A stretch of DNA of 64,000 nt, from contig NZ_LR134289.1 of the NCBI RefSeq assembly GCF_900636535.1, positions 930,001 through 994,000 on the forward strand. The letters are read 5' to 3'. Under the pieces are notes generated by a model. The model was not told where the DNA came from and did not search any database. It saw only the letters and a list, made by a program, of their open reading frames with translations. The DNA comes from Chryseobacterium gleum (GTDB lineage: Bacteria > Bacteroidota > Bacteroidia > Flavobacteriales > Weeksellaceae). Below are positions 44,885 through 53,997 of the stretch, piece after piece; within the stretch, counting starts at the first letter, position 1; each line of letters starts with the position of its first letter. The position numbers were made by a program, and so were the translations under genes.

Positions 44885-45814
44885 TTATAATTTATGCTCT
44901 ATTCCGTTTAAGAGCATTGCTATAATTCCTACAAAAACCCAGAACCGTAATATATTCAATGTAAAGAAGTTACTTCTCCGGGAAGCATTTATAAGGAGAT
45001 AAATACATACGATCATGACAAAAAGGCCACCGGCAAAATAATAGGCCATGAATCCTGTAATACCGGTTTTTGTAATAATCTTCATAGAAACTACCATGGT
45101 AATTATCAATAATGAGGTCAGAATGATTTTGGTATTTCTGGTTTTAAAATAATTAGGGATGGTAGTATATCCGAATGCTTTATCTACACTTCGGGTAAGG
45201 GTATCTTTTACAATATCAATACATAACAGAATAAGGAAAAGAAAAACAGCCATCAGGAATACCTTTCTGGAAAAGGTTTCGTAATATACCATCATTCCAA
45301 AGAACGGATACAGCGTGAGACTGACAAAAGTAAGGTTATTCAGTATCAATATCCTGCTCAGTTTATGGCTGTAAAACCACATAAAAAACTGGTAGATTAC
45401 AAAAAAAACAAAAACATTATGGGAAATCATCCAGGCAATCCCCAAAGAAACAGCGCTCAGCGCCAGGTAGGCATACAGAAAATATTTTTGTTTGATAAAA
45501 CTCTGAAGCCTGGTTCTGAAGGGTTTTACTAAATGGTCCTTCTCCAGGTCATAGAACTGGTTGATAATACCACCAGCCAAAATGGTAAGAACGGTACAAA
45601 AAATAATACCGTGCACTTTGAAATCAAATACGAAATTTCTGAAAGATTCATCCTGATTGAACAGGAAAAAAGTGGAAACATAGAGCGCAAATGTCAGCAG
45701 GGCGGCTACAAAAAAACGTGCACCGAGCAAAAAGCCCACGAACTGTGAAAATCTGTAAAATAGAGATTTTGAGAAATAGTCTTTAGATTGGAAAGGTTCT
45801 TTTTCAGAATTCAT
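44885..45814 (-). CDS. UbiA-family prenyltransferase
   Basis: 309 residues with about eight hydrophobic segments. The first Asp-rich motif is a variant: NQFYDLEKD (NDxxD usually), and the second is DIVKDTLTRSVDKAFGY. This is the UbiA superfamily; in this phylum a UbiA protein beside a mevalonate kinase-like gene is often annotated as geranylgeranylglycerol-phosphate geranylgeranyltransferase-like, but the acceptor is undecided here. The gene follows the GHMP kinase by 10 bp and is cotranscribed with it. Confidence 0.85.
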   Translation of the reverse strand: MNSEKEPFQSKDYFSKSLFYRFSQFVGFLLGARFFVAALLTFALYVSTFFLFNQDESFRNFVFDFKVHGIIFCTVLTILAGGIINQFYDLEKDHLVKPFRTRLQSFIKQKYFLYAYLALSAVSLGIAWMISHNVFVFFVIYQFFMWFYSHKLSRILILNNLTFVSLTLYPFFGMMVYYETFSRKVFLMAVFLFLILLCIDIVKDTLTRSVDKAFGYTTIPNYFKTRNTKIILTSLLIITMVVSMKIITKTGITGFMAYYFAGGLFVMIVCIYLLINASRRSNFFTLNILRFWVFVGIIAMLLNGIEHKL

Positions 45815-45824
45815 TCCAGGCTGT

Positions 45825-46751
45825 TTAAAATCTGTAGATCACTTCTTTCTGGAAGCCTTCAAGCATTTTTTCTGCTTTTGCATAGTCTTTGGTAAATCCT
45901 AAGATATAGCCGCCTCCACCGCTTCCGCAGAGTTTCAGATAATAAGCGTTAGAATCCAGTCCTTTTTTCCAGATGTTAAATATACTTTCAGGAATCATAG
46001 GACGGAAATGTTCATAAGCCCAGTGAGAAAGCTTTTTAAGATTTCTGAAGAATGGGTTCATATCTTTTTTAAGGAAAGATTCGATACATGCGTTGTTGTA
46101 ACGGATGAATTCTTCTTTCAGGGTTTTACGGAAACCTTCTGTTTTCATTTTTTCAAAGAAAATCTGAATCATAGGCCCTGTTTCTCCTGTCATACCGGAA
46201 TCAATCAGGAATATAGCTCCTTTTCCTTCTTCACCCTCGGGAATATTTACCCTGTCTAAATTTTCTTTATTTTCGATAAGAATCGGCAGATTCATATAAC
46301 AGATCAGTGGATCCATTCCTGAACTTTTTCCATGGAAATAGCTTTCCATTTCACCAAAAACAGCTTTTAATTTTTTAAGATTATCTTTGGAAATGTTCTC
46401 AGGATTAAGTTTACTGATTGAATATTTTTCAAAAATAGCAGCTACCAGCGCTCCGGAACTTCCCACTCCATATCCTTGCGGAATATTGGAATCAAAGAAA
46501 AGTCCGTTTGAAATATCTTTTTTGAAACTCTCAATATCCAGTTTAAAATCGTCGGAAAGATCAAGTTTTGTAAGAAAATCAGAATATTTCTGCAGATGCC
46601 TGTTGGAATTAAGCTCAAATTCAGAACTTAAATCAGAATATTTCAGAGTCCCTTTATAGAAGCTGTAAGGTACTACAAGCCCCTGGGAATCTTCAATCAT
46701 TCCATATTCTCCAAACAGGATTATTTTTGCATAAAATAAAGGGTTGGTCAT
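45825..46751 (-). CDS. mvk: Mevalonate kinase (GHMP family)
   Basis: 308 residues. GHMP kinase: N-terminal AKIILFGEYGMI, ATP-binding loop IPQGYGVGSSGALVAA (PxxxGxGSSxA) and C-terminal LKLCGSGGGGYILGFTKD. Among GHMP members, the EYGMIED and FHGKSSGMDPLICY segments fit mevalonate kinase, which phosphorylates mevalonate in isoprenoid synthesis. The UbiA prenyltransferase gene directly downstream supports the isoprenoid assignment. A TAACTTTG -7 box lies at 46772-46779 with TTTG 22 bp upstream. Confidence 0.88.
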   Translation of the reverse strand: MTNPLFYAKIILFGEYGMIEDSQGLVVPYSFYKGTLKYSDLSSEFELNSNRHLQKYSDFLTKLDLSDDFKLDIESFKKDISNGLFFDSNIPQGYGVGSSGALVAAIFEKYSISKLNPENISKDNLKKLKAVFGEMESYFHGKSSGMDPLICYMNLPILIENKENLDRVNIPEGEEGKGAIFLIDSGMTGETGPMIQIFFEKMKTEGFRKTLKEEFIRYNNACIESFLKKDMNPFFRNLKKLSHWAYEHFRPMIPESIFNIWKKGLDSNAYYLKLCGSGGGGYILGFTKDYAKAEKMLEGFQKEVIYRF

Positions 46752-46910
46752 TTTGACAATAAATCTTTTTGCAAAGTTAAAATTATTCCGCTGAATATAA
46801 GCAAAACTCAGGCCGAATTGTTTTCTATTTTACTTTCGCCAGTTCTTTTAATAAAATTACGAAATAAATATAATAAATAAACATAATTTTAAAAATAAAA
46901 TACAATAAAA

Positions 46911-46932
46911 AAGACGTTAAAAATAACGTCTT
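46911..46932 (-). terminator. Terminator of the UMF1-type MFS gene
   Basis: AAGACGTTA, loop AAAA, TAACGTCTT, with TTTTTTATTGT on the minus strand; just past the stop of the 46939 gene. Confidence 0.85.
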
Positions 46933-46938
46933 TCAATT

Positions 46939-48429
46939 TTATAATGTTTCCCTGTCTTTTCTCATTTTAACCTTTAGGAATCGTATTAAAATTAATCCTG
47001 CACCAAAAAATACAGTCATTGATAAAGCTGCAATACGCATATTATTAAAATGCTCAATCAGTGTTGCAAAGATAAATGTTCCAATAATGATTGCAATTTT
47101 CTCCAACACGTCATAGAAGCTGAAGAAGGTTGTATTTTCCATGGAGTCTTCAGGAAGCAGCTTTGAGTATGTAGATCTTGACATCGCCTGAAGTCCACCC
47201 ATTACAAGGCCTACCACTGCAGCTACGCCATAAAACTGGTACTCAACCGTAGGATTTTCTTTGTTAAGGAAATAAGCCCATATACATGCTATAATCCAAA
47301 GTATGATAGCAATTGAAATAACATTTTTATTACCGATTCTCTTAGATAATCTTGAGAAAATAACAGCTCCGATAATTGCTTCAATCTGGATGACCAGAAG
47401 TGTTCCGATCAATTTATCCTGAGCCAGGTTGATTTCACTTTTCCCAAATAAGGTTGCCATCAGGAAAATAGTCTGCATTCCTACACTGTAAAAGAAGAAA
47501 CTTGACAGGAAGAATTTCAGATTTCTGTCTTTGAAAAGCTCTCCACCTACTTTGAACAGTTCATGGAAACTTTCTTTTGCAATGTCTTTATAAAAGCTAA
47601 GATTATCTTTCAGTACTTCGAAAAAGCCACCCTGCTCTTCATGCTTTTTAAAGATATTTTTATAGTTCAATAATACAAGATCTTTAGGAAGCTTATCTTT
47701 TACATCCCCAAACTGAGGAAGGTGTTTGAAAGTATATTGAGAGAACCCGAACCACCATGCTCCTGTAAGCAGGAAGCTGATTCTTGTAAACAGTAATTGC
47801 TGAGCAGCTCCTTTGGCAAAAACCTGAATCAGTACCAAACAGATCACCACTAACACTACGGAGCCGATATATCCGTAAACATATCCTCTTGCAGAAAGTG
47901 CATCCTGCCTGTCCGGAGTGGCAATATCCGGAAGGAACGAGTTATAAAACACCAGACTTCCCCAGAACCCGACACTGGCCGTAATGCTGAACAGAAGCCC
48001 CAGAAAGACATTATGCATTCCTGTAAACATAGCCAATCCCATACATGAAGTTGCTCCCAGGTAGCAGAAGAACTGCAAAAAAGATTTTTTGTTTCCGATG
48101 GTATCTGCCAAAGAAGATAAAAACGGTGACAACAAAACCACAATAAAAAACGATATGGTAAGTGAATACCCGTATACAGCATCCGGCTGATATCCTTCTC
48201 CAAAAATTTTAATCGTATGCCTTACCGGAACATCAATCCAGGATTTTGTTTCTGCTACATATTCTTTCTTCTCATAAGCAGTGGTAAGGATAGAATAATA
48301 AATGGGAAAAATGGTAGAGGTAATAACCAGGGAATACACGGAGTTTGCCCAGTCATATACAGCCCAGGCCTTCATAATCTTTGGATTATTTTTTATGTTT
48401 TTAGGCTGTCGATTCTCAGTTTCAGACAT
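46939..48429 (-). CDS. UMF1-family MFS transporter
   Basis: 496 residues with 12 hydrophobic segments. The N-terminus KAWAVYDWANSVYSLVITSTIFPIYY is the hallmark of the UMF1 (unknown major facilitator 1; Atg22-like) family, and GFWGSLVFYNSFLPDIA is a second family feature. Likely exports small metabolites; substrate unknown. TATTTTTG at 48451-48458 on the minus strand is a probable -7 box. Separated from the kinase gene by nearly 190 bp and a terminator. Confidence 0.9.
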   Translation of the reverse strand: MSETENRQPKNIKNNPKIMKAWAVYDWANSVYSLVITSTIFPIYYSILTTAYEKKEYVAETKSWIDVPVRHTIKIFGEGYQPDAVYGYSLTISFFIVVLLSPFLSSLADTIGNKKSFLQFFCYLGATSCMGLAMFTGMHNVFLGLLFSITASVGFWGSLVFYNSFLPDIATPDRQDALSARGYVYGYIGSVVLVVICLVLIQVFAKGAAQQLLFTRISFLLTGAWWFGFSQYTFKHLPQFGDVKDKLPKDLVLLNYKNIFKKHEEQGGFFEVLKDNLSFYKDIAKESFHELFKVGGELFKDRNLKFFLSSFFFYSVGMQTIFLMATLFGKSEINLAQDKLIGTLLVIQIEAIIGAVIFSRLSKRIGNKNVISIAIILWIIACIWAYFLNKENPTVEYQFYGVAAVVGLVMGGLQAMSRSTYSKLLPEDSMENTTFFSFYDVLEKIAIIIGTFIFATLIEHFNNMRIAALSMTVFFGAGLILIRFLKVKMRKDRETL

Positions 48430-48535
48430 TTCAAATAAATATTAGTAGCACAAAAATAAAAAAACCATTAAGAAATGGATAAGTTTTTAAAAAAATTATC
48501 GATTCCTTAATGGCAATATATTCTGAAACAGAATA

Positions 48536-49714
48536 TTAGATATTTTCAATCACGATAGCAGAAGCACCTCCACCACCGTTGCAGATTGCTGCGGCACCGT
48601 ATTTTGCATTATTTTGCTTCAATACGTTAATTAAAGTTACAATGATTCTTGAGCCTGAACTTCCCAGTGGATGTCCTAATGCTACAGCACCTCCGTTTAC
48701 GTTTACTTTGGCAGCATCCAATCCTAAGATTTTATTGTTTGCCAATCCTACTACGGAGAACGCTTCGTTGAATTCAAAGAAATCGATATCTGAAATTTCC
48801 AATCCTGCTTTTTTAAGAGCGATTGGTAACGCTTTTGCCGGAGCAGTTGTAAAGTTTTCAGGTTCCTGAGCTGCATCAGCATAAGAAACGATTTTTGCAA
48901 GAGGCTTCAGTCCAAGTTCTTCCATTTTTTCTTTGGAAACAAGGATTAATGCAGAAGCTCCGTCATTCAAAGTAGATGCATTTGCTGCGGTTACTGTACC
49001 TTCTTCTTTTTTGAATACGGTAGGAAGTGTTGAAATTCTGTCGAAGTTTACTGCTTTGTATTCTTCATCTTCAGCAAAGATTACTGGTTCTCCTTTTCTC
49101 TGAGGAATAGAAACCGGTACAATTTCTTCATTGAATTTTCCTTCGCTCCATGCTTTTGCAGATCTTTTGTAAGATTCTATAGCGAAGTTATCCTGATCTT
49201 CTCTTGTAATGTTATAGTCTGCAGCACATTTTTCTGCACATACACCCATATGTACTTTGTTGTATACGTCTGTAAGACCGTCAAGTACCATTCCGTCAAG
49301 CATTTTGATATCGCCTAATTTTGTGGCCACTCTTGCATTATAATAGTGAGGAACCAAAGACATATTCTCCATACCTCCTGCAACAATTACATCTGCATCA
49401 CCAGCTTTGATGGCCTGAGCAGCCATTGTTACAGCCTTCATTCCTGAAGCACAAACTTTATTTACGGTAGTAGATGGTGTATTGATTGAAAGACCTGCTC
49501 CTAAAGCAACCTGACGAGCCGGCGCCTGGCCTTCTCCTGCCTGAAGAACATTCCCCATATAGATTTCCTGAACATTATTAGGATCTAAACCGATTTTATC
49601 TAATGCTCCTTTTACGGCAGTTGCTCCCAGTTTTGTAGCCGGAACTGTTGATAAGCTTCCCATAAAACTCCCCATAGGTGTTCTTACTGCGGAAACAATG
49701 AATACTTCTTTCAT
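48536..49714 (-). CDS. Acetyl-CoA C-acyltransferase (thiolase)
   Basis: 392 residues, type II thiolase. Catalytic residues: nucleophile Cys88 in NKVCASGMKA, His in the GHPLGSSGSR motif near residue 349 and Cys in AICNGGGGASA near the C-terminus. N-terminus MKEVFIVSAVRTPMGSFMGSL. Either biosynthetic acetoacetyl-CoA thiolase (first step of the mevalonate pathway) or beta-oxidation thiolase; sequence alone does not decide. Single gene followed by a small secreted-protein gene. Confidence 0.94.
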   Translation of the reverse strand: MKEVFIVSAVRTPMGSFMGSLSTVPATKLGATAVKGALDKIGLDPNNVQEIYMGNVLQAGEGQAPARQVALGAGLSINTPSTTVNKVCASGMKAVTMAAQAIKAGDADVIVAGGMENMSLVPHYYNARVATKLGDIKMLDGMVLDGLTDVYNKVHMGVCAEKCAADYNITREDQDNFAIESYKRSAKAWSEGKFNEEIVPVSIPQRKGEPVIFAEDEEYKAVNFDRISTLPTVFKKEEGTVTAANASTLNDGASALILVSKEKMEELGLKPLAKIVSYADAAQEPENFTTAPAKALPIALKKAGLEISDIDFFEFNEAFSVVGLANNKILGLDAAKVNVNGGAVALGHPLGSSGSRIIVTLINVLKQNNAKYGAAAICNGGGGASAIVIENI

Positions 49715-49767
49715 GTATATAATTTTTATTTTAGCTATGGGAACTTAATCCCTTTTATAGTTTGAAT

Positions 49768-50178
49768 TTATTTTACTTTTACGTACACCACATCAAATTG
49801 AGTTCCTTCAATTTTAGTATTCACTTTCAGAAGGTTGTCCTGAGTGGCTACAATTTTATTATTGAAAACATCTCCTATCTGTGCGGGATCATTTTTATCT
49901 GATTTTTCCATCACGATTGCCTTGTAATTGCAGTCATCCACAAAAACCAGTGTCGATTTGATATAATCTTTTCCATTATTAAAATATTCAGTCTGAATAT
50001 TATCCTTAATGGTCATATGCCATATCCCTTCCGGATAATTGGGTCTTACGAACTTCCCTTCCTTAATATTAGCACACTTAGGCGGATTATCCGGCTTTTT
50101 CTGTCCTGTTGCCTGGGCCTCTATCTGAATAGCTGCTGTCAGCAAAATTCCTGCTGAAAATATTTTTAAGAAATTCAT
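49768..50178 (-). CDS. Small secreted protein of unknown function
   Basis: 136 residues with a signal peptide (MNFLKIFSAGILLTAAIQIEAQA). The mature part has two cysteines (PPKCANIKEGKF and VDDCNYKAI) that could form a disulfide and a strand-rich pattern, similar in layout to small lipocalin-like proteins. No family recognised. Its start is 2 bp after the stop of the membrane-protein gene upstream, so they are coupled. Confidence 0.72.
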   Translation of the reverse strand: MNFLKIFSAGILLTAAIQIEAQATGQKKPDNPPKCANIKEGKFVRPNYPEGIWHMTIKDNIQTEYFNNGKDYIKSTLVFVDDCNYKAIVMEKSDKNDPAQIGDVFNNKIVATQDNLLKVNTKIEGTQFDVVYVKVK

Positions 50179-50180
50179 TT

Positions 50181-50585
50181 TTATATTTGTGTTCTATTGT
50201 TTACTTTTTTATTTCTTCCTGCAAAAATCATCATCAAAGCACCTGAAAATTCTACAGCCCATCCCCATTTTAACTTAACAATTCCCGCAAAGGTTTCCTG
50301 CCATGATTTGAATGGTAAAAAGCTGAAATATTGAAGCGACTGCATTTTCACAGCAACTAATGTAAATCCGAATAAAAGAATAAGCAGAATACCAAAAAAT
50401 CTAACAACTCCGGCACTGTTATTTACAATTCCAAAAACTGCACAAGCAGAAAAAATCCAGCAGATAATAGCCAGATAATGATCAAGCTTCCAATAGTTCC
50501 AGTTTCCGATGACAGGTACATGTACCAAGGGTAAAAAGCTGCCTACGATGACTAAAATTAAACCTAATAACTGAATATTTTTCAT
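50181..50585 (-). CDS. Small membrane protein of unknown function
   Basis: 134 residues from ATG 50585 (MKNIQLLGLILVIVGSFLPLVHVPVIGNWNYW). Four hydrophobic segments: about 4-20, 36-56, 62-82 and 110-125. The motif LPLVHVPVIGNW between helices recurs in small Bacteroidota membrane proteins. Function unknown. The longer frame from 50609 is less likely because the extra residues are not hydrophobic. A hairpin terminator lies upstream at 50617-50637, marking this as a new transcript. Confidence 0.75.
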   Translation of the reverse strand: MKNIQLLGLILVIVGSFLPLVHVPVIGNWNYWKLDHYLAIICWIFSACAVFGIVNNSAGVVRFFGILLILLFGFTLVAVKMQSLQYFSFLPFKSWQETFAGIVKLKWGWAVEFSGALMMIFAGRNKKVNNRTQI

Positions 50586-50616
50586 ATTTACTAAAGTGCC
50601 AAAATACAAAAAAAAA

Positions 50617-50637
50617 ACACACTTTTAAATAGTGTGT
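50617..50637 (-). terminator. Terminator without an obvious gene upstream
   Basis: ACACACT, loop TTTAAAT, AGTGTGT; on the minus strand it is followed by a run of T. The MFS gene to its right already has its own terminator, so this one may close a small non-coding transcript. Confidence 0.7.
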
Positions 50638-50870
50638 CTTAAAAATAGAAGTTTGGCACCGAACACTTGTTAGACATAAAAAATGTTTGATATTTTTAAT
50701 TATTATGTAAAGAAAAAATGGATTTATTATTAAATTTAAAATTAACATTTGCTATTTCTATTCCTATCTGAAGACCATATTTTTTGTTCAGTAAGCATTA
50801 TTAGTGAAAGCAGAAGTAAAGTCCTTATGAAAAACAGATTTAATTCGCATAACCATCTTTAAATAAAAAA

Positions 50871-50894
50871 ATTGCATTTTTTTCAAAATGCAAT
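50871..50894 (-). terminator. Terminator of the nucleoside-symporter-like MFS gene
   Basis: ATTGCATTTT, loop TTTC, AAAATGCAAT followed on the minus strand by TTTTTTATTT; 30 bp past the stop. Confidence 0.8.
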
Positions 50895-50923
50895 TTAATA
50901 TCTTAATAAAATGTGAGTTTCAA

Positions 50924-52204
50924 TTAATGTTTTACGGATGAAACATCTTCCGGATTGTGCTTGTGTTTGAAAATAAAAGCAAATAATACTGCAACGACTA
51001 AAGCATATCCTGCAAAAATATACCAGGACATTTCCCATCCTTTTAGTTGCAGCAAAGGATCGGTTTGAGAAAATACATAATGATTTACAATCTCCTGCGC
51101 TAGAAGCATTCCAATTGTTGCACCGAAACCGTTTGTCATCATCATAAAGACTCCTTGTGCACTTGATCGTATACTCTTATCTGTTTCTTTATCCACAAAG
51201 AGGGAACCTGATACATTGAAGAAATCGAATGCAATACCATAGACGATCATGGACAGAATAAACATCCATACACCACCACCAGGATTTCCAAATCCAAATA
51301 ATCCGAATCTTAAAACCCACGCGAACATGGCCATTAGCATTACTTTTTTAATTCCGAATCTTTTTAAGAAGAATGGAATTAACAAAATACATGCTGTTTC
51401 AGAAACCTGGGACAAGGAAATCAATGCATTAGCATGATTAGCTCCCCATGTTTCTTTAAAAGAAGGAATATCTTTAAAACTTGTTATAAACGGATTTGCA
51501 TAACCATTAGTAATCTGAAGGGAAACTCCTAATAACATTGAAAAGATAAAGAATGTTGCCATTTTTTTATCTTTAAACAAACTAAAAGCTTTTAATCCTA
51601 AAGCATCATATAAGCTTCTTTTTTCATTGCTTTTATTAACAGGACATGCAGGCAACGTAAATGAATACAGGAATAAAATAATTCCTAAAATACCAGAAAC
51701 AAAAAACTGTGAATAATTATTCTGATAACTTGTAAAATCTACAAATAACATTGCACAGATAAACCCAATCGTTCCAAAAGTACGAATTGGTGGGAAAGCT
51801 TTAATTGTATCGAAATTATTATTAACAAGAATTGTATAGGCTACAGAGTTTGACAATGCAATTGAAGGCATATAGAACATCACACTCAAACTATACAAAG
51901 TAAATAATTTGGGAAACTCAACATTGTTTCCTGCTGACATCCCATAATATCCTGCAGCAATTAAAAATCCCGCAGCAAGTAAATGACAGATCCCAAGAAG
52001 TCTTTGCGCCTGGATCCAACGATCTGCAATAATTCCCATAATTGCAGGCATAAAAATAGAAACAATTCCTTGCATTGCATAGAAAAGTCCTATTTTGGAG
52101 CCTAATCCTATAGAACCTAAATAATTTCCCATAGAAGTTAAGTAAGCTCCCCAAACTGCAAACTGAAGAAAATTCAGGACAGTCAGTCGTAATTTTAAAT
52201 TCAT
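50924..52204 (-). CDS. Nucleoside:H+ symporter-type MFS transporter
   Basis: 426 residues with 12 hydrophobic segments. MNLKLRLTVLNFLQFAVWGAYLTSMGNYLGSIGLG and the following FMPAIMGIIADRW match the nucleoside:H+ symporter (NHS, NupG-like) family. Likely imports nucleosides; substrate range not determinable. The bifunctional nuclease gene lies just upstream on the same strand (22 bp), so it may be cotranscribed. Confidence 0.85.
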   Translation of the reverse strand: MNLKLRLTVLNFLQFAVWGAYLTSMGNYLGSIGLGSKIGLFYAMQGIVSIFMPAIMGIIADRWIQAQRLLGICHLLAAGFLIAAGYYGMSAGNNVEFPKLFTLYSLSVMFYMPSIALSNSVAYTILVNNNFDTIKAFPPIRTFGTIGFICAMLFVDFTSYQNNYSQFFVSGILGIILFLYSFTLPACPVNKSNEKRSLYDALGLKAFSLFKDKKMATFFIFSMLLGVSLQITNGYANPFITSFKDIPSFKETWGANHANALISLSQVSETACILLIPFFLKRFGIKKVMLMAMFAWVLRFGLFGFGNPGGGVWMFILSMIVYGIAFDFFNVSGSLFVDKETDKSIRSSAQGVFMMMTNGFGATIGMLLAQEIVNHYVFSQTDPLLQLKGWEMSWYIFAGYALVVAVLFAFIFKHKHNPEDVSSVKH

Positions 52205-52226
52205 AGTTTATATAAAAAGTATCTCT

Positions 52227-52826
52227 TTAATCAATTTTCTTTTTCCTCCTCTTGATTTCTTCCTGAATCTCAAGGGCAGTATCATAGTCTTCTTCTTTCA
52301 CGGCTTCATCCAATAGTTTCTGAAGCTCCTCCATCGAAAGAGATTTTAAGTTATCTTCTGTCTGTACAGTTTCTGAGAAGGACTGGTCTTCTTTTGATAC
52401 ATCTTCAAGTTCCAGTAAAATTCCGGCTTCATTTAAAACCTGTTGGGTTGTAAATATCGGCGCATCAAATCTTACGGCCATTGCAACAGCATCAGAAGTT
52501 CTGGCATCAAGGATCAGTTCTTCATCCGTCACTTTATTTTTAAAGTTGATATTGGAGAAGAATACTCCGTCTACAATCTGATAGATAATGACAGAAACCA
52601 ACTCATAATTGGCAGAGACTATAAATTTTGTGAATAAGTCATGGGTAAGAGGACGCGGCGGATGAATATCTTTTTCCAATCCTAGAGAGATAGACTGGGC
52701 TTCGAAGTTTCCTATAACAACAGGTAATTTTATGTGTGTTTCTTCATGCTCCAGTAACAATGCGTACGCACCTGATTGAGTCTGGCTGTACGATATTCCG
52801 CGAATAATTAGCTGTTTATAATCCAT
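52227..52826 (-). CDS. Bifunctional nuclease family (DUF151) protein with UVR motif
   Basis: 199 residues. The DUF151/bifunctional nuclease core runs from MDYKQLIIRGISYSQTQSGAYALLLEHEETHIKLPVVIGNFEAQSISLGLEK through ILDARTSDAVAMAVRFDAPIFTTQQVL. The C-terminus adds a UVR-type helix pair (LQKLLDEAVKEEDYDTALEIQEEIKRRKKK). Role unclear in bacteria; a nuclease activity is only reported for plant relatives. The start codon is only a few bases from the -7 box TATATTTG at 52832-52839, so the transcript may be leaderless. Confidence 0.88.
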   Translation of the reverse strand: MDYKQLIIRGISYSQTQSGAYALLLEHEETHIKLPVVIGNFEAQSISLGLEKDIHPPRPLTHDLFTKFIVSANYELVSVIIYQIVDGVFFSNINFKNKVTDEELILDARTSDAVAMAVRFDAPIFTTQQVLNEAGILLELEDVSKEDQSFSETVQTEDNLKSLSMEELQKLLDEAVKEEDYDTALEIQEEIKRRKKKID

Positions 52827-52831
52827 AGCTA

Positions 52832-52839
52832 CAAATATA
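52832..52839 (-). promoter_or_regulatory. -7 box of the bifunctional nuclease gene
   Basis: TATATTTG on the minus strand; its last base is 6 nt upstream of the ATG, so transcription starts at or within 1-2 nt of the start codon. Confidence 0.55.
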
Positions 52840-52877
52840 GATTAATTTTTTGTTGTGTTTTCACTTTTTTACGCAAA

Positions 52878-52907
52878 AATAAAAGCCCGGAAAGCCGAGC
52901 TTTTATT
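52878..52907 (-). terminator. Hairpin downstream of etfA
   Basis: AATAAAAGC, inner pairs around CCGGAAAGCCG, GCTTTTATT: about 13 pairs with an AT-rich outer stem. It lies 100 bp from the etfA stop, beyond a dispersed repeat. Confidence 0.6.
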
Positions 52908-52929
52908 GTATTGTTGATGATGGTCAAAC

Positions 52930-52960
52930 GTCAATAATGAATTTTGCTTTGCGAGTGAAT
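52930..52960. repeat. AATTTTGCTTTGC repeat, copy 2
   Basis: GTCAATAATGAATTTTGCTT then TGCGAGTGAAT; related to 28636 and 62045. Lies between etfA and its hairpin. Confidence 0.6.
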
Positions 52961-53009
52961 TATTTTAATTAAAAATTGACAAGCAAGCGACTATTCACTA
53001 TTCGCTTTC

Positions 53010-53957
53010 TTATCCTTTAATTGCTTTAATTTTCTCTGTTAATGCAGGAATAATCTGGAAGGCATCTCCTACAACTCCATAATCAGCAGACTTGAAGAAT
53101 GGTGCTTCAGGATCACTGTTGATTACTACGATTGTTTTTGAAGAGTTAACCCCTGCAAGGTGCTGGATGGCTCCGGAAATCCCTACAGCGATGTAAAGGT
53201 TTGGTGAAATCGCTTTACCTGTTTGCCCTACGTGCTCTGTGTGAGGTCTCCATCCGATATCAGAAACCGGCTTAGAACATGCCGTAGCAGCTCCTAAAAC
53301 GTTTGCCAGATCTTCGATCATTCCCCAGTTTTCAGGCCCCTTCATCCCTCTACCTGCAGAAACAACGATTTCAGCTTCTTTAAGGTCTAATTTTCCTGAG
53401 CTTTGCTCGTGAGAGATCACTTTGGTATCTTCATTCGCTACAGATAAGTTTTTCACTTCTTCTGAACCTGATACCGCATTTTCTTTAACACCGAAAGCAT
53501 TTTGAGAAACCGTAACGATTACTCCGTTTCCTTCAGCTTTAGCATGCATGAAACCTTTTCCTGAGAATGCTCTTCTTTTTACCTGGAAAGGAGAAAGGCT
53601 TTCAGGAGCTTCCAATGCGTTAGTGATTAAAGAATAGTTTTTCATCACAGCAAGCATAGGAGCAACAGAAGAAGCATCAGTAGTGTGAGGGAAAACGATG
53701 ATATTTCCGTCTGCCACTTCGCTTACCGCCTGTGCAAATGCTTTTGCTGAGAAGTTCTTAAGACCTTCGTCCTTGATATTGATTACGTTTGACGCTCCAT
53801 ATTTGTATAATAAATCTGAAGAGTCAGTTGGGTTTACAGAGATTGCCGTAACGGTATCTCCTGCCTTATCAGCGATAGCTTTAGCGTAAGAAACTGCTTC
53901 GAAAGCCGCTTTTTTGTAAACTCCGTTTATATTTTCTGCGTATACGAATACTGCCAT
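53010..53957 (-). CDS. etfA: Electron transfer flavoprotein subunit alpha
   Basis: FAD-binding subunit of ETF, which passes electrons from acyl-CoA dehydrogenases to the quinone pool. 315 residues. The C-terminal FAD domain has [63 protein letters not shown] (the ETF alpha signature) and [19 protein letters not shown]. Located 40 bp downstream of etfB as an operon. Consistent with the thiolase and mutA in the same region serving acyl-CoA metabolism. Confidence 0.97.
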   Translation of the reverse strand: MAVFVYAENINGVYKKAAFEAVSYAKAIADKAGDTVTAISVNPTDSSDLLYKYGASNVINIKDEGLKNFSAKAFAQAVSEVADGNIIVFPHTTDASSVAPMLAVMKNYSLITNALEAPESLSPFQVKRRAFSGKGFMHAKAEGNGVIVTVSQNAFGVKENAVSGSEEVKNLSVANEDTKVISHEQSSGKLDLKEAEIVVSAGRGMKGPENWGMIEDLANVLGAATACSKPVSDIGWRPHTEHVGQTGKAISPNLYIAVGISGAIQHLAGVNSSKTIVVINSDPEAPFFKSADYGVVGDAFQIIPALTEKIKAIKG

Positions 53958-53997
53958 TGTTTTACATTTAAAATTTAAAGATTGAAAAATTTAAAGA

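Larger units (their letters stand above)
50610..50923. other. Gene-free stretch with two terminators
   Basis: Holds a hairpin terminator at 50617-50637 (minus) and another at 50871-50894 (minus, end of the MFS gene). The 230 bp in between have no convincing reading frame on either strand: short frames such as MRIKSVFHKDFTSAFTNNAY end early. The first terminator therefore has no coding gene upstream of it. Confidence 0.55.

Noticed and set aside
50482..50748. 88-codon minus-strand frame across the 50.6 kb gap
   Set aside because: It crosses the hairpin terminator at 50617 and overlaps the 50585 gene in another frame; no family pattern.
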